A stretch of DNA of 64,000 nucleotides from Theristus sp. LFF4_11. Lineage: Eukaryota > Nematoda > Chromadorea > Monhysterida > Xyalidae. The stretch spans positions 1 to 64,000 of the forward strand of contig JASANC010002213.1 of the NCBI GenBank assembly GCA_030248135.1, in the 5' to 3' direction. This document shows, in pieces, positions 58,361 through 64,000 of this stretch (positions within the stretch are counted from its first letter, which is position 1; every line of letters starts with the position of its first letter). Below the pieces are notes generated by a model. The model ran no database searches. It worked only from the letters and a program-made list of their open reading frames with translations, and was not told the origin of the DNA. The translations under genes were made by a program, and so were the position numbers.

Positions 58361-58568
58361 CATCCTCGTGGCATGGTGGTAGTGCATTAGACTACGACTA
58401 CAGTCTGTGCGCTCGGGGGATCGAGCCCCGCCGAGTGGTGTATAGGCACTTAATGACAGAGAAAACTCGATGGGCGCCTTAGTCAATGGCATTCTGTACG
58501 CTTCTCTGGGTTAGCCCTGGCTAAAAACATCGCCTAAAAATCACAACAACAACAACAACAACAACAAG
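58361..58568 (+). mobile_element. tRNA-derived SINE with (AAC)n tail
   Basis: The head CCTCGTGGCATGGTGGTAGT and the later GGGGATCGAGCCCC provide A-box-like and B-box-like polymerase III promoter elements about 45 bp apart. A body of about 120 bp follows, then a tail of about eight AAC units ending near 58568. A truncated second copy is in the coiled-coil gene at 4429. The anticodon region does not fold into a clear tRNA, so this is a SINE and not a working tRNA gene. Confidence 0.8.
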
Positions 58569-58569
58569 A

Positions 58570-59570
58570 ATACGTTAAGTTTTGCTGATTTCAAATTGCC
58601 GCGCAGCCATGAAACATTTTATCTATCTGTGCGTGCAAACGCGTGTTGGGTCACGTTTAATAATAAAGATAATACACTGTTACACGGCAGGGGCGGAAAC
58701 ATCAGTTTTCTCCTTTTGCTCTTTGTCAATCCTTTGATGAAGCTCGATAAGATGTGTGCAAACGGAAAGTTGGAATGCGTAGAATCTGGTCCCAAGTCGC
58801 CCTGCGACTGTTTCTGTGACACGACGTTTACAGGAAATCGGAAAAACGAATCACACTTTCTTAACGTTTGAAAAATCCTTCAGCTCCAGTTTTGGCCCAA
58901 CAACTTTGTTGCTCACCCGAAGCAGCAGCAGCTGTATTGAATCAGTTTGATTTGTGTTGTTTTATTATTTGTTTGAGTAAACCAGTCGGAAAGAAGAGAA
59001 TTAAAATAAAACGACGCCGGCATAATAAAACTGTCCGACCGTTAATAGGAACAACGGTCAGCACTACAAGTAGCACAATAGATAAAGCACTGACTGACAC
59101 CGGACAGACACCCGTAACGGGTATTTATGCGGTGAGTCACGTGACAGCGGATTGATCAGCTCACCACAAAAACAAATTCGAAACAGCCAATCAACATTCA
59201 GAATCCAACAACACAAACCAATCAGACGCGACCACTACCATCAATCAGAAACGAGTAGCCAAGCGTTTGCAGTGTATACACACACCCTGTTATACATCCA
59301 CGCAGTCACCACGCCGCATACTTTGGCACGAACGGGAAACTGCACGGTGCAAGACTCAAGCATGGGCTCAGGTAGGGCGTTACAGGTTTATAACAATGTT
59401 TTCAGAAAATTTCTGAAGATTCGCAGCCGACAGACCAACTACAGTATACCGTCGTGCTGATTTCACGAAACGACAATACGTAAACTAGACGGGTGGCGGA
59501 GAACTGAGGGAAGGAGGACTGAGGCCCGGAGGACTGGTCACAGCTCACACGCGCGGGCCGCTTTATGGGC
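58570..59570. other. Spacer with degenerate duplicated segments
   Basis: Segments here (CTGCGACTGTTTCTGTG near 58801; GTTACAGGTTTATAACAATG near 59379) match 55660 and 55875. They are the second copy of an old duplication and show no maintained frame. A frame at 58868-59155 includes a Lys/Arg-rich part but no recognised domain. CCAATCA repeat words occur at about 59190 and 59218. Confidence 0.4.
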
Positions 59571-59576
59571 AGCTCG

Positions 59577-60345
59577 CAATGACACCACGCGCCAAGCTGT
59601 CAATCAAGTTCGCGCTGCGATTGCACCTGGTCAGCACGCTGATGCACCGTCTGAAAAAACAATGGCACGTTTTTTTCGTTCCCAAAAGGCACGGCACCAG
59701 CACATCCCACCGCAGGTTGCAACTGTCGCCGATGATCTGGTGTTGGAGGACAAACACACACGGTGGCAACTGGTGAGCGATTGCTGTTGGCCGACATCAA
59801 CGTCAACAACGAGCCTACGCGTCGGATGCTCGTCTGGGCAAGCGATTTCTGGTTGAACTTCATGCGGCTATGCGACGATTTTGCTGGTGACGGCACGTTT
59901 CACGTTGCACCTCGCTTGTTCAGGCAGCTTTATTCAATTCATGCCGTTCGCCGCTCGCCTGCGTTAGATCCTGCAAAGTACCCAGCGCATACAATTCCAA
60001 CGGTCATTGCACTTCTACCCGATAAGACGCGCGAAACGTACGCGGCGTTTTTTGAATGCATTGCGAATGCTTTGCCCAATTGGCAGCCCGCCGCGATGAT
60101 GACCGATTTTGAGCAAGGAGCGCGCGCCGCATTTCAGCAGCAGTGGCCGAATGCGCAACTTACTGGCTGCTTCTTCCATTTCTGTCAATGCATCTGGCGC
60201 AAAATTCAAGAACTGCGCTTAAAAACGCGCTACACCGACGAAAACGAGCACACTTTCCAGAACTATGTGCATGCTATGTGCGCTTTGGCGTTCATTCCAG
60301 TTGCTCATGTTGATCACGGTTTTGAGTTGGTTGTGAAGAGCGTCA
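59577..60345 (+). pseudogene. Broken MULE-type transposase
   Basis: The first part (59577 to about 59770) reads NDTTRQAVNQVRAAIAPGQ through FRSQKARHQHIPPQVATVAD in one frame. The next part (from about 59770) reads GERLLLADINVNNEP, then DDFAGDGTFHVAPRLF, ALLPDKTRETYAAFFECI, MMTDFEQGARAAFQQQWPNA and GCFFHFCQCIWRKIQE in another. The change of frame at TGGCAACTGG marks a frameshift. The aspartates in GDGTF and MTDFE and the C-x2-H-like CFFHF are typical of the Mutator/MULE transposase core. Similarity ends near DHGFELV at about 60335, so the C-terminal third is missing. No terminal inverted repeats were found around it. Confidence 0.8.
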
Positions 60346-61743
60346 CTAATCTGTGTAGTTTGTGTTTTTTTCATTTTGCTGTGCTTCGTCTCGGTGTATT
60401 TAGGTATATCCTATTCACACGGTGTTCATGGTCTTATTCGGTGTGAGCATGCATCAGATTCTCAAAGATTGTGGATATTTTGTTGCTTGTGGTGCTGTTT
60501 GAGGTGCTGTCATTTATTTCATGTTTTTCTACATTTTGGCTGCATATTTATTTATCAAAGATTTACAAAACTTCATGATTCCGATATGTTTTGAAATTTA
60601 CAAAAGCTTTGAAACGCTTTATTTGCCGATTTTGTGACACATATTTTTTTGAAAACTTTGCTATTTATTTGTGAAAGTTTTGATTAAAATCGCCATTTTC
60701 AATTCGCTGCATTTGAATCTAAGCCTAATTTAAGCATGACAACAAGCCTAAAAGGATCTATGTTTTCAAAGAAAGAAGAAACTTGAAGACGGGGATTGGA
60801 CATTTCACAGTTTTGACAATTTTGACAATTACACGCAAAACATGATGCACATGTTGATGCAGATGTTCGTGCAAACCGTGCACAAACCCGTTCAGTTAAA
60901 GCAAAAATTATTCATTTTTGTTTTGCAAACATTTTTTGCTTTTCTGAAAATTGAAGTGTATCGATCAGTGCATGGGCTTGTGCATCTGCATCAATAACTA
61001 CTGTTGTATTACACGAGTTTTCACCGCAGGTGTTCAGCGCATTGAAATTTCCTTTAACGCAACCAAAACTTCTTGTTCAGCTGAAGAAACAACAGATGTT
61101 TTGTGGGAAGGAACTTGGTGAGACGCTCATATTTACAGAATAACGATATTTTGCAAAAAAAATTAAAAAAAAAGATTTGAAGCCGAATAACCACTAAGTT
61201 TTTTGTGCTAAATAAAAACAACAATAAAATCAACCCTGTCACAATTTTTTTTATTGATCGGCATTCAGAATTTTGGGTAACCATAACCAAACGTTTTGTT
61301 TCAGAAACAGTTTTGTTTTTGAATAAACCTTCCGTGGTTAGTAAGGCCTTCTACAGTATCTGAGTGACCGCTTTGTTTGTCAAAAGCTGATATACGTGAC
61401 CGTGACACTGTGATTGATATCAAAGACTGACTACAAAACAAAGGATAAAATAATTTTTTGTGCTTTAGATCAGAGAGAATTTGAAAAACGTTTGATACTT
61501 ACGTATCATAGTTCTATCGATTTTTACCGTGTTTATCTTTTTGCCTAAATTTGCACTATTGTTGGATCATCGAATTCACGGCTACCTGGAAGAAATGCAA
61601 CGTTCACTGGAAAACATAATTTACTTGGTGTAGTTTTACGTGACTCTAATTTTATTTTAGTTTCATATTACAATGTATCTGCCCAAGTTCGAACCATGTT
61701 TTCTTGCTATACAGGTGTTTGTTCTTTGCATGGACAGTCTGTT
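60346..61743. other. Spacer upstream of tandem copy 2
   Basis: This is AT-rich and without supported exons. At 60838-61010, words such as GCACATGTTGATGCAGATG and TGGGCTTGTGCATCTGCATCA resemble the inverted repeats in intron 2 of both tandem genes. From about 61744 the sequence becomes nearly identical to the 5' flank of copy 1 (from about 56190), which marks the duplication edge. Confidence 0.5.
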
Positions 61744-63643
61744 GAACGGAGGTTGAACTTACGTTTCACAATTTTGACAGCTAAAATATTTGCTTTTTTA
61801 GCCTAAAATATTAAAAATAGCACGAATCCACGCTATCTGCGGTACAGTATATCTGAAAACATGCAACGTTCACTGGTCAACCCGATTTGCTTGGTGCAGT
61901 GTTTGCGAGGCAGCTTTTGTGACGCTTATTCCATTTTTTTGTTCCACATTGTTGAAGAGACTTTCGAATGTCATATGTCGTCTCCGTCGTCAACATACGT
62001 ATAACTGCAGATAAGCATCATCAGCATCATTGGTCTGTTGATGCACCAAGCGGCTGCTGCACCTGCAACTGTCAACTCTGGCGATTATCAGCAAACGGTG
62101 ATTGACAACTGCACGGATAAGTTGGAGTGCATGAAGATGAGCATAAAAGCAGCATACGACTGTGTCACCGCCAAACTGTACGTGCTTTTCTTTGAAATAA
62201 ATTGGTTACAGTAGTACAATGTTCTGCTTTGGTGTGTGTAACGGCACCACCAGTCTGCCAACCAATCCGAGCTGCTGTGTGTGATGCCCGGTGGACGACG
62301 TTCGGGTTTTTTACTTTACTTTTTACTCAATTAAAACGACTTCACTTTTATTAAAACGACGACAAAAGACAATAAAAATAAACAGGAACAAAATGGCACT
62401 AACGGCATATTCTTAATACATAAAATACGGCACTTTTATAAGTACTGGGAACGAATGAAAGAAAAATAGCTGAACAAAAGTTTAAGAAAACCGGTGAGCA
62501 TCTAGGAAAAAAGTAGATGAGCGTTGGAAGTCAAGCGCTCTGTCATAGGCAGTTTACCGTAAACTATTGCTTTGTGTGAGAGTGCAGACACGACGACTAA
62601 AGTAAGAAATTACAGTATATAGTTGGCGTTAAATTCCCGCAAAAAACCGTTTTAGAACCTGCACCTCACCGCGGTCGCTTGTAAACAAAACAATTCTAGA
62701 CGAACAGATGAGCACGTTCAGAACAAGCGAAAAATGTGCCACTGTTAAGGGGAGAATGTGGACACTGTTGGAGGTGATGCACGAAAACTATGCAAGACCA
62801 ATGTGAGTGCCTGAATAACAAGGAAAGATTGATTAACGAGCAGAAGGCAGGTCATGCGCATGAAACATGACTGGGGCTTTTATGAAATTGTCATGATCTT
62901 GACTTTGTGTCGTTGTGAGCACACATGCTGATGTACATATTTTACGTGATGCACATGTCCGTACACATGTTCGTGCACTTATTAATGCAGATACACTAAC
63001 CGATGCATCGATTCAAATTCACTTCAATTTGCAGGAAGCACAAAAATGGCTGCATCTGCATTGTTTTCAGAAAATAAATCAGGTTGCCTATTCTGCTTAA
63101 CAGAAATTAAGTGCACATGTGCATGTGAATCGGTAAGTGCACGAACATATGCATCAACATGTGCATTATTTATGATTTAGTAATTTTAGGCGTGCAGTTT
63201 CTGTACAAAACTAATTCACTTTTGTAGTTGCGTTAACGAGACTTTGTCGCTGGCAGAACCTGAAAGACTCAACTGTATAGCGTATTTGCCTCCGAACGGC
63301 AAGCGCAACTGCATTGAAGCGTAAGTTCGAAGCTTTTATGTTCATCACCAACAAAAAAAATGAAAACGTCTTCGTACCATAAGACGATTCGTAATGTTGT
63401 ACATTGTTCAATATAATTGTTGCGTTTTTGCAGTAGGAAAGCATCCTGCAAAGCAACGGATCACCTGATGCCAATTCGTCCGTGCGTACAGCACATCGAA
63501 GACCAACTCACTCAGGGCACGAACGAGGACCAGCGTGTAGAGGAAGCTCATATGCGCATTCAGAATGCAATGGCGATCCACATCATAGGAGAAGCCTACA
63601 GAGAGGCTTGGATCAGTGCACAGAACGGTGCGCAAGATGAAAC
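61744..63643 (+). CDS. Secreted cysteine-containing protein, tandem copy 2
   Basis: Four exons match copy 1 in length and phase: 62011-62177, 62656-62802, 63228-63320 and 63434-63643. The feature start is set at the duplicated 5' flank. The cysteine pattern is kept (DNCTDKLECMK, TCTSPRS, EKCATVKGR, CVNETLSL, NCIAYLPPNGKRNCIE, ASCKATD, RPCVQHIED), while other positions differ, more in exon 4 than in exon 1. The fifth exon is unclear: the acceptor CGCAG of copy 1 corresponds to TGCAA here, so the canonical AG is lost. Either a nearby AG is used with a frame change and an early stop, or the gene runs into the acidic module at 63724 in some other way. Intron 1 has a roughly 410-bp insertion compared with the 60-nt intron of copy 1. 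Confidence 0.65.
62200..62625. mobile_element. Insertion in intron 1 of tandem copy 2
   Basis: Copy 1 has a 60-nt intron here; copy 2 has 478 nt. The extra sequence starts about GTTACAGTAGTAC and ends about TTACAGTATATAG. The ends share TTACAGTA in the same direction rather than as inverted repeats. The element family is not clear. Confidence 0.55.
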
Positions 63644-63723
63644 GTAATTGCACTGTGTTTGCTTTGTTAGTTGACATTTGTCAGGCCTCAAGTAACATTG
63701 TATTTTGTGTCATTTTTGTGTAC

Positions 63724-64000
63724 ATGCAAATGCAAAAAATAGATCTTAATGCAACTGATGTCTATGACGACTACTATGACGACTACTATGACGACGACTA
63801 TGACGAAGACTATGACGAAGACTATGACGAAGACTATGACGAAGACTATGACGACGACTATGACGACAATTATGACGACTATTACGATCCAACAGTTCGT
63901 CTGCTAACGACCCACGATGCGAATTCGAAGGATGAGGATGTTCAGACTTCGAGTATCAATTGCACGAAAACGTTGCAGTGTGCGAAGTTGATCATAAAAG
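63724..64000 (+). CDS. Partial third module: acidic (YDD/YDE)n protein, runs off the window
   Basis: ATG at 63724 opens MQMQKIDLNATDV, followed by about 15 tandem Tyr-Asp-Asp/Glu units (63757-63885) and then DPTVRLLTTHDANSKDEDVQ and INCTKTLQCAKLIIK. That last segment matches DNCTLGLECMKMSVK at the start of the two tandem proteins, so the conserved domain begins again here. This is either a third tandem gene starting at 63724 or a second domain of copy 2 joined by the acidic linker. The frame is still open at the window end. Confidence 0.6.
   Translation, partial: MQMQKIDLNATDVYDDYYDDYYDDDYDEDYDEDYDEDYDEDYDDDYDDNYDDYYDPTVRLLTTHDANSKDEDVQTSSINCTKTLQCAKLIIK
63757..63885 (+). repeat. (TATGACGAC/TATGACGAAGAC)n coding repeat
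   Basis: Tandem TATGACGAY-type units in a long open frame encode alternating YDD and YDE. The third-position changes (GAC/GAA) alter the residue only between Asp and Glu. This fits selection for an acidic tract, but the number of units is too small to prove it. Confidence 0.85.

Noticed and set aside
58361..58440. tRNA gene
   Set aside because: B box is present, but no proper acceptor or anticodon stems form, and an AAC-tailed body follows: it is a SINE.
1..64000. CRISPR array, operon of bacterial type or prophage
   Set aside because: The window is clearly eukaryotic; tandem repeats have no spacer pattern and genes are intron-split.

Overview
The window is animal nuclear DNA. Genes are rich in GT-AG introns, exon phases join cleanly, and introns and spacers are full of small non-coding transposons and short repeats. 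Several things point to a small invertebrate, most likely a nematode: C-type-lectin domains, short introns beside long repeat-filled ones, and splice acceptors 6-12 nt before several start codons, which would fit trans-splicing. I cannot name the species. All gene calls come from reading the sequence; no database was searched.

Left part (1-28.6 kb). After a roughly 172-bp tandem satellite and a complete hAT-type MITE come five plus-strand genes: an unassigned long coiled-coil protein (2.4-10.5 kb), fatty acid amide hydrolase (11.4-17.0 kb), deoxyhypusine synthase (17.7-20.3 kb), mitochondrial ribosomal protein bL27m (24.1-26.1 kb) and the HORMA protein REV7/MAD2L2 (26.7-28.6 kb). The four named genes give complete models with conserved catalytic or signature residues. 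A weaker two-exon gene candidate lies at 21.9-22.3 kb.

Middle part (30.5-50.1 kb). One minus-strand gene of about 27 exons encodes an adhesion GPCR of the latrophilin type, about 1,660 residues. It has a signal peptide, an EGF-like module interrupted by a C-type lectin domain, an RBL (galactose-lectin) domain, a second C-type lectin domain, a mucin-like stalk, HRM, GAIN and GPS domains (HL/T cleavage site), seven membrane helices and a cytoplasmic tail. A plus-strand two-exon gene for a small single-pass membrane protein sits inside its largest intron. Other introns hold a 15-bp GGAAT-type satellite and several MITEs.

Right part (50-64 kb). The region upstream of the receptor holds a 2.2-kb foldback element into which a hAT MITE has inserted, with an 8-bp target duplication. 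Beyond lies a tandem duplication of a secreted cysteine-containing protein gene (56.46-58.14 and 62.01-63.64 kb). The paralogues differ by transposon insertions, and a third module with a (YDD/YDE)n acidic tract runs off the window end. Between the copies are a tRNA-derived SINE with an (AAC)n tail and a broken MULE transposase.

The named genes are housekeeping or signalling genes with no evident shared pathway. The most distinctive content is the domain architecture of the receptor, the expanding secreted-protein cluster and the dense short-repeat families.
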